A stretch of DNA of 64,000 nt from an uncultured Clostridia bacterium (GTDB lineage Bacteria; Bacillota; Clostridia; Christensenellales; CAG-917): the NCBI GenBank assembly GCA_934233745.1, contig CAKQGN010000001.1, positions 248,001 to 312,000 on the forward strand, written 5' to 3'. The notes under the pieces were generated by a model, which did not search any database, was not told where the DNA came from, and saw nothing but the letters and a program-made list of their open reading frames with translations. The position numbers and the translations under genes are program-made. This document shows positions 42,065-51,464 of the stretch, piece after piece. Within the stretch, counting starts at the first letter, position 1. Each line of letters starts with the position of its first letter.

Positions 42065-43771
42065 ATGCATAAAAATGACCTAAACGCAGTCGAAATCACT
42101 GATTCGGCAAAAGAGGACGGCAATCTTTTAAGCCAAGACAAACTGTCCAATCGAAACCTGTTTATGTACGCGTTCGGCACGCTGGGCAGAGATTTTTTGT
42201 ACAATCTGTTCAACGGATATCTCTTGTCGTTTTGCGTGTTTACGAAGAGCCTCAACACGGCGCAGTTTTCAGCAATCACAATCATCATCGTGCTTGCAAG
42301 AATCTTTGACGCGTTCAACGACCCGATTATGGGAGGCATAGTCGAGAATACCCGCACAAAGTGGGGCAAGTACAAGCCGTGGCAGCTCATAGGATGTCTT
42401 ACGACGGGCGTTGTTATACTCGTGCTGTTCAACGTACCTGCGCAAGGCTGGGCGTTTATAGGCTTGCTTGCCGCAATGTACTTCCTTTTCTCGATTACGT
42501 TCACCATGAACGACATATCCTATTGGGGCATGATGCCCACGCTCACGTCCAACGCGCATGACAGAGACAAACTCATGACCGTCACGCAAATCTCGGTGAG
42601 CATAGGCGGAGGACTTGCGGGACTCATCATTCCCACATTCGCAATGGGCGACAATCCGATAGGGGGCAGTTCGACGGCGGCTTTCGGGATAATGTCCGTT
42701 GTGGCGGTGGTGCTGATGTGCGGATTCCAACTTTTCACCATACTCGGCGTCAAAGAGAAGCCTCTTCCCAAAAACTTTCTCAAAACTCCGCCGATGAAAC
42801 TCAAAGACATGTTCCGCGTGCTTTTCAAAAACGATCAGCTTATGTGGAGCGCGCTTGTAATGCTCCTGTTTAACATCGGCACAAACGTTGTCGGCGGCGG
42901 ACTCGGCATGATGTATGTTTACTTCGACAACGCCTACAACGGCACGCTATGGATGGTGTTCGGTTTGGGCTTTGCGGCGGTGTCGGTGATCTTTACGCTA
43001 TTCTATCCTGCTCTTTCCAAAAAATACGGGCGCGACAAACTGCTGTATTCTTGCGGATTTGCCATCATAATCGGCTATGCTCTGATGATGATTCTGGGGC
43101 TTACGGTGCCCAAAATCGTACTGTTTGAAGTGCTTGGCATGACGATAACTCTGCGCTTTTTGATGACGTTTTTCGCCTATACGATTGCAGGTTGGGGTAG
43201 CGGATTCTATATGATTATGGTTATCAACATGGCAAACACCGTCGAATACAACGAGTATAAGACGGGCAAGCGCGACGAGGGTTTGATTTTCGCACTTCGT
43301 CCGTTTACTGCAAAAATGGGCTCTGCGCTTATGCAAGGGTTGGTGTCGCTCGTCTACATCATAGCAGGCGTTCTCACTTACACCAACCGACTCACCGCAA
43401 TAGACAGAAATCTCAGCACCGAAACGAGAGAGATGGTCATCGCCGACGTGCAGGCAAACGGGCAGAACAGCATAAAAATCCTGCTTGTATGCACGTGCAT
43501 TATTCCTATCGTATTTATGATTGCGGCAATGCTCATCTACAAGAAAAAATACTTCCTCAACGAGGAAAAAATGACTCGGATGCTTGCCGAAATCAACGCT
43601 CGTAAAGAAGAAGAAATCTCGGACGAAATCGCCGACGAGCAAGCGGAACTTGCCTTAGTCGAAGACGAAATCGCAGGCGGAAATCTTCAAGAGAGGGAAG
43701 AAGATGCGACAAACGACGAAATCGATTGTGCGGATGACAATTCAGAGGAAATCGAGAAGGACATAGATTGA
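42065..43771 (+). CDS. GPH-family sugar:cation symporter (MelB-like MFS)
   Basis: A 568-residue 12-helix transporter. The start of the core, FMYAFGTLGRDFLYNLFNGYLLSF, and the block RIFDAFNDPIMGGIVENTRTKWGKYKPW are diagnostic of glycoside-pentoside-hexuronide:cation symporters; the D-x-x-x-D residues in the latter contribute to the cation site in MelB. NTVEYNEYKTGKRDEG late in the protein is also typical. The first 37 residues are polar and the last 65 form an acidic Glu/Asp-rich tail, longer than usual. AAGGGGAAA precedes the ATG. No glycosidase is adjacent, so the sugar is unknown. Confidence 0.9.
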   Translation: MHKNDLNAVEITDSAKEDGNLLSQDKLSNRNLFMYAFGTLGRDFLYNLFNGYLLSFCVFTKSLNTAQFSAITIIIVLARIFDAFNDPIMGGIVENTRTKWGKYKPWQLIGCLTTGVVILVLFNVPAQGWAFIGLLAAMYFLFSITFTMNDISYWGMMPTLTSNAHDRDKLMTVTQISVSIGGGLAGLIIPTFAMGDNPIGGSSTAAFGIMSVVAVVLMCGFQLFTILGVKEKPLPKNFLKTPPMKLKDMFRVLFKNDQLMWSALVMLLFNIGTNVVGGGLGMMYVYFDNAYNGTLWMVFGLGFAAVSVIFTLFYPALSKKYGRDKLLYSCGFAIIIGYALMMILGLTVPKIVLFEVLGMTITLRFLMTFFAYTIAGWGSGFYMIMVINMANTVEYNEYKTGKRDEGLIFALRPFTAKMGSALMQGLVSLVYIIAGVLTYTNRLTAIDRNLSTETREMVIADVQANGQNSIKILLVCTCIIPIVFMIAAMLIYKKKYFLNEEKMTRMLAEINARKEEEISDEIADEQAELALVEDEIAGGNLQEREEDATNDEIDCADDNSEEIEKDID

Positions 43772-43976
43772 CAAAAACCCGAATATAAACGGCGGTTTGC
43801 AATGAAACGAATCAAAATTTTGACATTATTGTGCGAAATCTTGGTTTGCATCCAAGTTGCATGCCGTCGTTTTTTATAGAAAGTGCAAACGGAGCATACC
43901 CTTTCTTGTCTTTACAAAATTCTGTTTCAATGATACAATTGTTTCAAATAAAATAAGAAACTATTATAGGATACAA

Positions 43977-44792
43977 ATGAGCAAAGCAAAACGAAAGTTG
44001 GGATTGGTTCTCGAAGGCGGCGGCGTGAAGGGCGCATATCAAATCGGCGCGCTTATGGCGATAAGGGAGCTGATGGTGGATTTCGACGGCGTTGCAGGCA
44101 CGTCGATAGGCGCAATCAACGGCGCAATTTATCTCGAGGGAGGGTATCCCAAACTTTTTGATGTCTGGAGCGAGATAACAACCAACACGGTTTTCGATTT
44201 GAGCGACGAGGAAATCGAAGAACTCAGCGGACTTGATTTGAAACCCGCCATTTTCAAAGTTGTGCTTGAAAAAAAGCTCAAAACTTTCAAAATGCTCGAA
44301 GTTTCGTATGAAAAGTCGCAAAAGTTTTTCGAAAATCTTGTCAACGAGGACGACATACGCGCGTCGGGAAAGGATTTCGGGCTTGTCACATTCAACATTT
44401 CGGACATGCAACCCGTTGAAAAGATGATGAGCCAAATCGATGAAGGAAAACTTGTGGATTATATCGTTGCGTCCGCAACTTTTCCGATTTTCCCGCCGAA
44501 AATCATCGATGACAAAAAGTATATAGACGGCGGAGTTTACGACAACATGCCGATAAACCTGCTTGTCGCCCACGGTTACGACAAAATGCTTGTCATCCGC
44601 ACCAACGTCGAAAGCAAGCAACCCAAACGCAAAGTCAAAGGGAATCCGGATTTGTTTTTCATCGCTCCCAAAGAGGATTTGGGGCCTGCAATGGCTTTTT
44701 CGAGAACTCGCATACATGCGTTTATGCAAATGGGCTATGACGATGCAAAAGAGCTTATGGAAAACGGACTAAAAGAGTTTTTGATAGGCTGA
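43977..44792 (+). CDS. patatin-like phospholipase
   Basis: A 271-residue lipid acyl hydrolase with a Ser-Asp dyad. The oxyanion hole GGGVKGAYQIG is near residue 15, the nucleophile GTSIGAING near 41, and the catalytic Asp in DGGVYDNMPINLL near 182. All three patatin motifs are intact. Bacterial relatives (RssA/YlbK type) cleave membrane phospholipids or acyl esters inside the cell. ATG 43977 with AGGA upstream is the likely start. The last codons overlap the predicted polA promoter. Confidence 0.92.
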   Translation: MSKAKRKLGLVLEGGGVKGAYQIGALMAIRELMVDFDGVAGTSIGAINGAIYLEGGYPKLFDVWSEITTNTVFDLSDEEIEELSGLDLKPAIFKVVLEKKLKTFKMLEVSYEKSQKFFENLVNEDDIRASGKDFGLVTFNISDMQPVEKMMSQIDEGKLVDYIVASATFPIFPPKIIDDKKYIDGGVYDNMPINLLVAHGYDKMLVIRTNVESKQPKRKVKGNPDLFFIAPKEDLGPAMAFSRTRIHAFMQMGYDDAKELMENGLKEFLIG

Positions 44793-44808
44793 ATCGGGCA
44801 AATATAAT
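44781..44808 (+). promoter_or_regulatory. promoter of the polA-coaE-SDR run
   Basis: TTGATA, 16 bp, TATAAT. The -35 lies inside the end of the patatin gene. Confidence 0.6.
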
Positions 44809-44833
44809 TACGACATAGATTTTCAGGTGAAAT

Positions 44834-47350
44834 ATGGCACAAAACAAAATATTGCTTTTGGACTCAAACTCTCTTATGCACCGCGCATACCATGCGTTGC
44901 CCAACCTTAAATCCTCAAAAGGACTTTATACCGGAGCGATATACGGTTTTTTGAGCATACTTTTGAAAATAATCAAAGAACAGAATCCCACTCATATAGC
45001 GGCGGCATTCGACCTTCACGGGCCGACATTCCGTCACGAGATGTACAAAGACTACAAGGCGACGAGAAAGCCTATGGACGAGGAACTTCGACAACAAGTC
45101 GAACCGCTCAAAGAACTCATAACCGCAATGGGCATAAAAATCGTCAGTATGCAAGGCTATGAAGGCGACGATATCCTCGGCACGTTATCAAAGCGTTTTG
45201 ACGACGATTGCATCATCGTAACGGGGGATAGGGACAGCTTTCAGCTCGTAAGCCCGACGACAAAAGTTTTCTGGACAAAAAAGGGCGTGAGCGACATAGA
45301 AGTTTACGACGTGCAACGTTTGCTGCAGGACGGTTTTACCGTGGAACAGTTTATCGATTATAAGGCGCTAAGAGGAGATACTTCGGACAATGTTCCCGGA
45401 ATTCCCGGCGTCGGAGAAAAGACCGCAAAGCAACTTCTTGACAAGTATGGCTCGCTTGAAAACATTTTGCAGAACGCACACGAAATTCCCGGCAAACTCG
45501 GACAGAATATTCAAAGCAACAAGGAACTTGCGCTGTTGAGCAAAGAACTTGTGACCATCAACTGCAACGTTCCTGTCGAGTGTGAACTTGACGAGATTGC
45601 TTTCACGCCCGTGTATTCGCAGGATGTCAAGGCAAAGCTCGGTGAACTCGAAATAACATCGCTTGCAAACAGAATGACTTTCGACGGTGCGCAAGAGTCG
45701 ACCGAGCCTGCGAAAAAAATTGAAAAAACTATCGTAAAACTTACTTCCGCAAGCGAAATCGAAAATGCGGCACAGGGTGAGAAAATAGCAATCCTCATAG
45801 GGCAAGACGTGTCGTTTGCGGTGGATGAAAAGACGGAATACACCATAAGTTGCGTTGAAGATTTGTTCAGTGAAGGCATAGGTTTCGATGAGGCTGTCGA
45901 GGCTTTGAAAAAGGCGGCAAAGGGCAGAGAACTCGTGTGCTATGACTATAAGCATATGAGCAAAACTTACGGTTTCGAACAAGACAGATTTTTTGATGTG
46001 ATGATTGCCGCGCACCTTGCAAGAGGCAGTGCGCCGATAAAAAATATCGAGCAGGTTTTGGGAGCGGACGGCTATGAAACGGGAGCCGTCGAGTTGTTTG
46101 CCGAAAGCGAGAATTTGCGCACTCAACTTGCACAACAATCACTTTACGACCTCTTTTTGAGAGTTGAACAGCCGCTTTGCGTTGTTTTGCGCAATATGGA
46201 AGAAAGGGGCGTCAGAGTGTCGGTCGATGTTTTGAAAGCCCTTGAAAAGAAGTACGGCGAGATTATCGAAAACCTCACGAAAGAGATATATGCGCTTGCG
46301 GGCGAAACATTCAATATTGCCTCGCCAAAGCAACTCGGCGATATACTTTTCGACAAACTCGCTCTGCCACACGGCAAGAAAACAAAGACGGGTTATTCGG
46401 TGAGCGAGGACGTTTTGTCAAACCTTGCCTTGCAACATCCCATTGTAAACAAAGTGCTTGAATATCGTCATTATGCCAAGCTGCAATCCACATATGTCGT
46501 GGGGCTTCAACCTCTTGTAAACAGGGGGAGGATTCATACCGAGTTCAATCAGTGCATTACCCAGACGGGCAGATTGAGTTCTACAAATCCGAATCTTCAA
46601 AACATTCCTGCAAGGAGCGACGAGGCAAAGGATATCAAGAGTGCGTTTATTCCGAGCGAGGGGTGCGTGCTTGTGAGCGCGGACTATTCGCAAATAGAGT
46701 TGCGTTTGCTTGCGCATATGAGCGGTGACGAACAACTCATCGAGGCGTTCAACCATGACGACGACATCCACGCCATTACTGCGTCGCAGATTTTGGGCAT
46801 TCCCGTAAGCGAGGTTACGCCGCAACAAAGACGTGACGCAAAGGCGGTCAATTTCGGCATCATATACGGCATAAGCGGATTCGGGCTTGCCGAAAACCTG
46901 TCCATTCCGCAGTACAAGGCAAAAGAGTTTATTGCCAACTATTTCATCAATCACTCCAAAGTGCGCGAGTTTATGGACAAGAACGTGCAAGACGCAAGAG
47001 AAAGGGGATATTCACTCACGATGCTCGGCAGACGGCGCAATCTTTCCGACCTCAAAGCGTCAAATTATATGGTGCGTTCGGCGGCAGAGCGTATGGCGAT
47101 GAATACGCCATTGCAAGGCTCGGCGGCAGACATCATCAAACTTGCCATGATAAGCGTCGAAAAACGCCTCGCGGGGATGAAATCCAAAATGATTTTGCAA
47201 ATCCACGACGAACTTATCATTGATGCGGCAAATGACGAAGAGGAAGAAGTCAAAAAGATTCTTTCCTATGAAATGGAACACGCAGTCAAACTGTCGGTGC
47301 CTCTCGTTGCGGACGCGGCGAGTGCGGACAACTGGGGAGAACTCAAATGA
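44834..47350 (+). CDS. polA: DNA polymerase I
   Basis: An 838-residue polymerase for gap filling and primer removal. The 5'-3' exonuclease (flap nuclease) fills residues 1-290 (LLDSNSLMHRAYHAL, GYEGDDILGTL, VTGDRDSFQL). The middle domain keeps the fold but lacks the D-x-E metal motif, so proofreading is presumably lost, as in many Firmicutes. Polymerase motifs A (SADYSQIELRLLAHMSGD near 615), B (RRDAKAVNFGIIYGISGFG) and C (LQIHDELIIDA near 795) are intact. It overlaps coaE by four bases. Confidence 0.97.
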   Translation: MAQNKILLLDSNSLMHRAYHALPNLKSSKGLYTGAIYGFLSILLKIIKEQNPTHIAAAFDLHGPTFRHEMYKDYKATRKPMDEELRQQVEPLKELITAMGIKIVSMQGYEGDDILGTLSKRFDDDCIIVTGDRDSFQLVSPTTKVFWTKKGVSDIEVYDVQRLLQDGFTVEQFIDYKALRGDTSDNVPGIPGVGEKTAKQLLDKYGSLENILQNAHEIPGKLGQNIQSNKELALLSKELVTINCNVPVECELDEIAFTPVYSQDVKAKLGELEITSLANRMTFDGAQESTEPAKKIEKTIVKLTSASEIENAAQGEKIAILIGQDVSFAVDEKTEYTISCVEDLFSEGIGFDEAVEALKKAAKGRELVCYDYKHMSKTYGFEQDRFFDVMIAAHLARGSAPIKNIEQVLGADGYETGAVELFAESENLRTQLAQQSLYDLFLRVEQPLCVVLRNMEERGVRVSVDVLKALEKKYGEIIENLTKEIYALAGETFNIASPKQLGDILFDKLALPHGKKTKTGYSVSEDVLSNLALQHPIVNKVLEYRHYAKLQSTYVVGLQPLVNRGRIHTEFNQCITQTGRLSSTNPNLQNIPARSDEAKDIKSAFIPSEGCVLVSADYSQIELRLLAHMSGDEQLIEAFNHDDDIHAITASQILGIPVSEVTPQQRRDAKAVNFGIIYGISGFGLAENLSIPQYKAKEFIANYFINHSKVREFMDKNVQDARERGYSLTMLGRRRNLSDLKASNYMVRSAAERMAMNTPLQGSAADIIKLAMISVEKRLAGMKSKMILQIHDELIIDAANDEEEEVKKILSYEMEHAVKLSVPLVADAASADNWGELK

Positions 47351-47919
47351 GAATCGCAATCATAGGCGGTATAGGTTCTGGCAAAAGCGAGGTTTTGAAA
47401 ATCGCAAAAGAGCGGGGATTTTTCTGTCTGAGCGCAGACGAAATCAATGCCGAACTGCTCAAAACGCCGTCATATATTCAAAAAATCGCAACCGCTTTTC
47501 CATCGGCGGTCAGGGACGGCGTAGTGGACAAAAAAACGCTTGCAAGCATTGTGTTTTCCGATGAGAGAGGGCGCAAAAAGCTCAATTCGATAGCTCATCC
47601 CGAAATTATGAGAGCGATTGCCGAACATACCGAAAACCCGCTTGCAATCGAACTTCCGCTGTTTATAGAGGGCGGCGACGAGGCTTTCGATGAAATCGTG
47701 TATGTCAGAACTCCGCTTTTGACAAGAATCGCACGTCTTAAAAAGGACAGAGGGATGAACGTGGCGCAGGCTATCAAGCGTATACGCTCGCAAGTGCCGT
47801 CGTCGGTTTTGATGGCGAAAAGCACGCAAATAATCGACAATAAAGGCTCGCTTGACAAGCTCAAAAAGAGGGCGACTGTCTTGTTTGACAAGATTTTGGA
47901 AAAGCATAAAGAAATATAA
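47347..47919 (+). CDS. coaE: dephospho-CoA kinase
   Basis: A 190-residue P-loop kinase for the last step of coenzyme A synthesis. Walker A GGIGSGKSEV is at residues 6-15, and LSADEINAELL follows where the family has the CoA-binding Asp. The lid region RLKKDRGMNVAQAIKRI holds the expected Arg. Its ATG overlaps the polA stop (ATGA). polA-coaE linkage is common in Firmicutes, though MutM often sits between them and is absent here. Confidence 0.93.
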   Translation: MRIAIIGGIGSGKSEVLKIAKERGFFCLSADEINAELLKTPSYIQKIATAFPSAVRDGVVDKKTLASIVFSDERGRKKLNSIAHPEIMRAIAEHTENPLAIELPLFIEGGDEAFDEIVYVRTPLLTRIARLKKDRGMNVAQAIKRIRSQVPSSVLMAKSTQIIDNKGSLDKLKKRATVLFDKILEKHKEI

Positions 47920-47941
47920 TTTTCACATAAAGGAGAAAACT

Positions 47942-48736
47942 ATGATAAAAGGCAAAAATATCGTCATAACCGGCGCAAACAGCGGTATCGGTCTTGAAAC
48001 TCTCAAATTGCTCGCAAACGGCGACAACACGATTTTGGCAGTCGACCTGCGTACGGACAGAATCGAGGCTCTCAACAAAAAAAACATTTTCACGATGGTG
48101 TGCGACGTGTCCACAAAAGAGAATGTGGATTTGATTTTCAAAACCGCTGACGAAAAACTCGGCTCAATCGATATATTCTTTGCAAACGCGGGCTTCCCGT
48201 ATTATGAAACAATGGACTATGTCAACTGGGAGCGCATAGAGGACATCTTCAAAGTCAACGTGTTTTCGTCCATTTATACATATCAAAAATACGTCGAATA
48301 TCTCGGCGGCAAGCAAGGTCAGATGGCAATCACGGTGTCGGCAATCGGCAAGCTCGCAATGCCCGGCTACACACTGTACAGCGCAAGCAAGTTTGCAATG
48401 CAAGGCTTCCAACAAGGTTTGCGCTACGAGCTTCCCAAAAACGTTGCCCTCACTTGCCTCTATCCGATAGCCACCGACACGGGCTTCTTCAAAAAAGCGG
48501 TCGAAGGGCAGGATGGCAAAGTCATTCGCGAGCGACCGTTCCCCGTGCAAAAACCTCAACACGTTGCCAAATGCATGGTGAGAGGCTTGGAACATAAACG
48601 CAAATTTGTCAACCCGTCCAAACTCTTCACGTTTGCGCAATTCCTCTTTGCAATCTGTCCGCCGATAAAATGGGTGTATCTTAAACTGGAAAAAAACAAG
48701 TTGGACAGGTTCGAGGCACAAAAGGCAAGCAAATAA
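47942..48736 (+). CDS. short-chain dehydrogenase/reductase
   Basis: A 264-residue Rossmann-fold oxidoreductase. Cofactor motif ITGANSGIG near residue 10, NAG variant FFANAGFPYY near 82, and the catalytic YxxxK as YSASK near 144 with a preceding Ser in TVSAIG. The Asp after strand two (AVDLRTD) suggests NAD rather than NADP. The substrate is unknown. AAAGGAG precedes ATG 47942. The hydrophobic C-terminal region (LFTFAQFLFAICPPIKWVYL) is unusual and could touch the membrane. It ends the polA transcript. Confidence 0.92.
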   Translation: MIKGKNIVITGANSGIGLETLKLLANGDNTILAVDLRTDRIEALNKKNIFTMVCDVSTKENVDLIFKTADEKLGSIDIFFANAGFPYYETMDYVNWERIEDIFKVNVFSSIYTYQKYVEYLGGKQGQMAITVSAIGKLAMPGYTLYSASKFAMQGFQQGLRYELPKNVALTCLYPIATDTGFFKKAVEGQDGKVIRERPFPVQKPQHVAKCMVRGLEHKRKFVNPSKLFTFAQFLFAICPPIKWVYLKLEKNKLDRFEAQKASK

Positions 48737-48753
48737 ATATACGATGCGCAGCG

Positions 48754-48848
48754 AGTGATATTGTTGCCACGCAACAGTGATATTTTCGGATAGAACCAAA
48801 AGTGATATTGCGACTTTGTCGCAGTGATATTCGCACTTTGTGCGAGTT
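48754..48848. repeat. hairpin array 3, opposite orientation (AGTGATATT linkers)
   Basis: GTTGC-cac-GCAAC, a weak TTCGG...CC unit, GCGAC-ttt-GTCGC and CGCAC-ttt-GTGCG, each followed by AGTGATATT or a trimmed form. Same design as arrays 1 and 2 on the other strand with different palindrome sequences. Confidence 0.85.
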
Positions 48849-48863
48849 GTGGAATATTTCAAA

Positions 48864-48901
48864 TAAAAGTCCCGACTTTTTACGAGGTCGGGATTTTTTT
48901 A
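48864..48901 (+). terminator. terminator of the polA-coaE-SDR run
   Basis: AAAGTCCCGAC...GTCGGGATTTTTTT. Confidence 0.82.
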
Positions 48902-48938
48902 TATTTATACATTTTATATGATAAAAATAGCGCGCGGA

Positions 48939-48967
48939 TTGACAAATTTTTCCATTGAGTGTATTAT
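48939..48967 (+). promoter_or_regulatory. promoter of the structured leader and lipoprotein gene
   Basis: TTGACA, 17 bp, TATTAT. Transcription should start about 48974, just at or before the outer helix of the leader RNA. Confidence 0.75.
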
Positions 48968-48972
48968 AAAAA

Positions 48973-49079
48973 TGCGACAAATCTGAATATTTTGGTGTGA
49001 GAGACCTATTACCTCGGTAACAGGTGCATTTTCGCATTACATAGCTCTTACACCGTATATAGCATGTGGATTTGTCGCA
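48973..49079 (+). ncRNA. candidate structured 5' leader RNA, class not recognised
   Basis: Nested helices: TGCGACAAATC (48973-48983) pairs perfectly with GATTTGTCGCA (49069-49079); GGTGTGAGAG (48994-49003) with CTCTTACACC (49045-49054, one G-U); ACCTATTACC with GGTAACAGGT (49004-49025, one mismatch); a small TGC/GCA stem follows. It ends 77 nt before the lipoprotein ATG. I could not match it to a known riboswitch class. Confidence 0.6.
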
Positions 49080-49156
49080 GAATCAGCGAGATGCACTTGT
49101 TATATTTTTATATTTTTTTATAGTATTAGTGCCTCTCGATATAGCGGAGGAGAACA

Positions 49157-51403
49157 ATGAAAAGATTTTGTAGAGCAACTATTTTAGTGGTTTTGGTGCT
49201 TGTTTTATCGCTTTTGGTTGTTGTTGCTTGCGACGATAAAAATAATAATAACAGAAATGAAAATAATAACCAAACCGCTCATACGCATACATTTTCGAGT
49301 GATTGGCAATCTGACGCAACATATCATTGGCACAACGCAACGTGTGAACATATCAATGAAAAGAGCCAAATGGAAGTTCATCGATTTACAGACGATACTT
49401 GTGATGTCTGTCATTATAAAAGAATTATCGACACAACTGAAATAAGCGTTGATTTTTACGTTGATGGTGTTTTATATTTTTCAAATGATACGATAAATAA
49501 CGCTGTTGTTTTTCCAAATGATCCACAAAAATCAGGTTTTACTTTTGATGGATGGTATTTAGATAACAATATCTGGAAAAACAAAGTTATGAATGGAACA
49601 CAGTTTGATAGTGATAGTTCTGTCATCTTATATGCGCATTTCAAAGAGAATATTTACAAAAAGTTTTATAGCGAAAATGATTTTTCGTCTGTCGAACTTG
49701 AATTAATATTAGATGAAGGGTGGTGTGTTTATACGACTTCCACGTCAAAGTCCAGCCAAAACATTGACGTAAACAGCGACGTGGGATACATAGAGAGTAT
49801 CAACGGATTTGTGGCGGAAAAGGACGGCTCGCTTTCTATCGTGCTTTGTGACGACCAAAACGTCTATTTCGAAGGCGGTATGAAGGGGCAAATTTTCCCC
49901 GATTGGATTAACGTGAGTGCACTTAGAGTTAAGGACAATCTCATTGCATGTAAGTTTGCAAACGGCGAGGCAGGCGTTTTTGATAAGAGCGGCAATACTG
50001 TGTTGTCGCGCTCTACCGTAAGCGGCGCGTCCGAGGCAAACATTGACGACGTCATCAAGATTTTGGACGGAAGTATGATTGCCGTGTCCGAAAAATACGA
50101 CACAAAACCGGCAAAAGGCTTTACTTCCGTTTATCGTCCTACAACGAGCGGCGACGTGTACAATAGAGGTCAACTCGTGTGCAGAGTGCAAAACGATGAC
50201 GCAAAACTCTCTTATATGAGAGGTTTTGACGGCAAATACGTGAGCGTTGTGGGCAACTCCGAAGGCGATTATATCTTTGCGATTCCACAAAGCGCAAGTA
50301 GTGATATAAACATCATTGCTACGACAAACGGTACTGTCGAGAACAACGGCAATGACGATTATTACAGCGAAATCACATATATGGGAAATGGTAAGTTTTT
50401 TATTCACGAGGACTGGACTGTCTCATCGACGGACAATTACGCCTACTATGACGGATTCGGTTATTACTGCTTTAAGCGCAGAATTTATACACCCGATAAC
50501 GATGTTACGAGTGAATATACACAAAATGCAGACAAGGTGTTTCTCTATCTCGAAAACGCGTACTACGGTGGCGATAAGGGCGGTGTTGATTGTACTCAAT
50601 ACATCAATAATGAGTTTACATATGCGTGCTATGGATTGTCGATAATAGATAAGGTTGGCGTTTATGATCAATTCATTTTAGATGAAAATTTTAATATTGT
50701 AATGTCGCTAAAATCTTACTATAAAACAAATACTAATAGTGTCGGTCGTACTGATAAGCATTATGATTTACTGTTGCATTGCGTAGATGGTTACTATTAT
50801 TGCCCGTTTAGTACGAACGAAATTATTATTTGGGATGAAAATTGCAATATTGTCGGGAATAATAGCATTTCAATTGTAGAGGCACAATTGTCAAATGGAA
50901 TAATAATAGCAAAGATTATTAACCCTGATGATGAGAATAGTTATCTCTATGGCGCAATGGATGTTAAAGGTAAGGTAATTATTCCGTTTGAATATTCTTC
51001 TCTTTCCGCATTTAGAGATTCTTATACCATAGGCATGAAGTACGATAGTGATGCAAAGAGAACGCTTCCGTATATTATCGGTAGCGACGGCAAGGTCGTC
51101 ACCGAGATGAGCGACGGTACAACACCACTCGGTGGTATTGCTCTAACGTCCTCTGCCCAACTTATCTACAAAAATGGTTGCTATATGTATCGTATCCATA
51201 CGACGGATGAGAATGGAAAAGATGTCAGTCTTTTCGGTATCAAGAACTTCAACCCGAATGTCAATGAAAACGTGGTTATGCCTGCTACTATGGAATCGGG
51301 GAGTGCGCTTTACGCATCGTCCAAATGCCCGAATAGGGTGTTTGCGTTTGCAAAAAATACAAATGGCACTAGTGCAACTTATAAAATTTATAGGTTGATT
51401 TAA
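49157..51403 (+). CDS. lipoprotein with InlB-type repeat and WG-like repeat
   Basis: A 748-residue exported lipoprotein: signal with lipobox LVVVAC, then an Asn-rich linker. Next come a His/Cys-rich segment (HTHTFSSDWQSD, CDVCHYKR) of the kind seen before cell-surface repeats, and a Listeria-Bacteroides (InlB) repeat around GFTFDGWYLDNNIW, near residue 130. The remainder is beta-rich, with a WG-repeat-like block YGAMDVKGKVIIPFEY near 605. No catalytic residues are seen. Codon use is mosaic: AT-rich ends, ordinary middle. GGAGGAGA precedes the ATG. It stands behind the leader RNA at 48973. Confidence 0.8.
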   Translation: MKRFCRATILVVLVLVLSLLVVVACDDKNNNNRNENNNQTAHTHTFSSDWQSDATYHWHNATCEHINEKSQMEVHRFTDDTCDVCHYKRIIDTTEISVDFYVDGVLYFSNDTINNAVVFPNDPQKSGFTFDGWYLDNNIWKNKVMNGTQFDSDSSVILYAHFKENIYKKFYSENDFSSVELELILDEGWCVYTTSTSKSSQNIDVNSDVGYIESINGFVAEKDGSLSIVLCDDQNVYFEGGMKGQIFPDWINVSALRVKDNLIACKFANGEAGVFDKSGNTVLSRSTVSGASEANIDDVIKILDGSMIAVSEKYDTKPAKGFTSVYRPTTSGDVYNRGQLVCRVQNDDAKLSYMRGFDGKYVSVVGNSEGDYIFAIPQSASSDINIIATTNGTVENNGNDDYYSEITYMGNGKFFIHEDWTVSSTDNYAYYDGFGYYCFKRRIYTPDNDVTSEYTQNADKVFLYLENAYYGGDKGGVDCTQYINNEFTYACYGLSIIDKVGVYDQFILDENFNIVMSLKSYYKTNTNSVGRTDKHYDLLLHCVDGYYYCPFSTNEIIIWDENCNIVGNNSISIVEAQLSNGIIIAKIINPDDENSYLYGAMDVKGKVIIPFEYSSLSAFRDSYTIGMKYDSDAKRTLPYIIGSDGKVVTEMSDGTTPLGGIALTSSAQLIYKNGCYMYRIHTTDENGKDVSLFGIKNFNPNVNENVVMPATMESGSALYASSKCPNRVFAFAKNTNGTSATYKIYRLI

Positions 51404-51464
51404 TTGCGATATTTGGATTGCGCGATATTCAAATTTTAGACTAAATATTATGTAGGTAACAATT

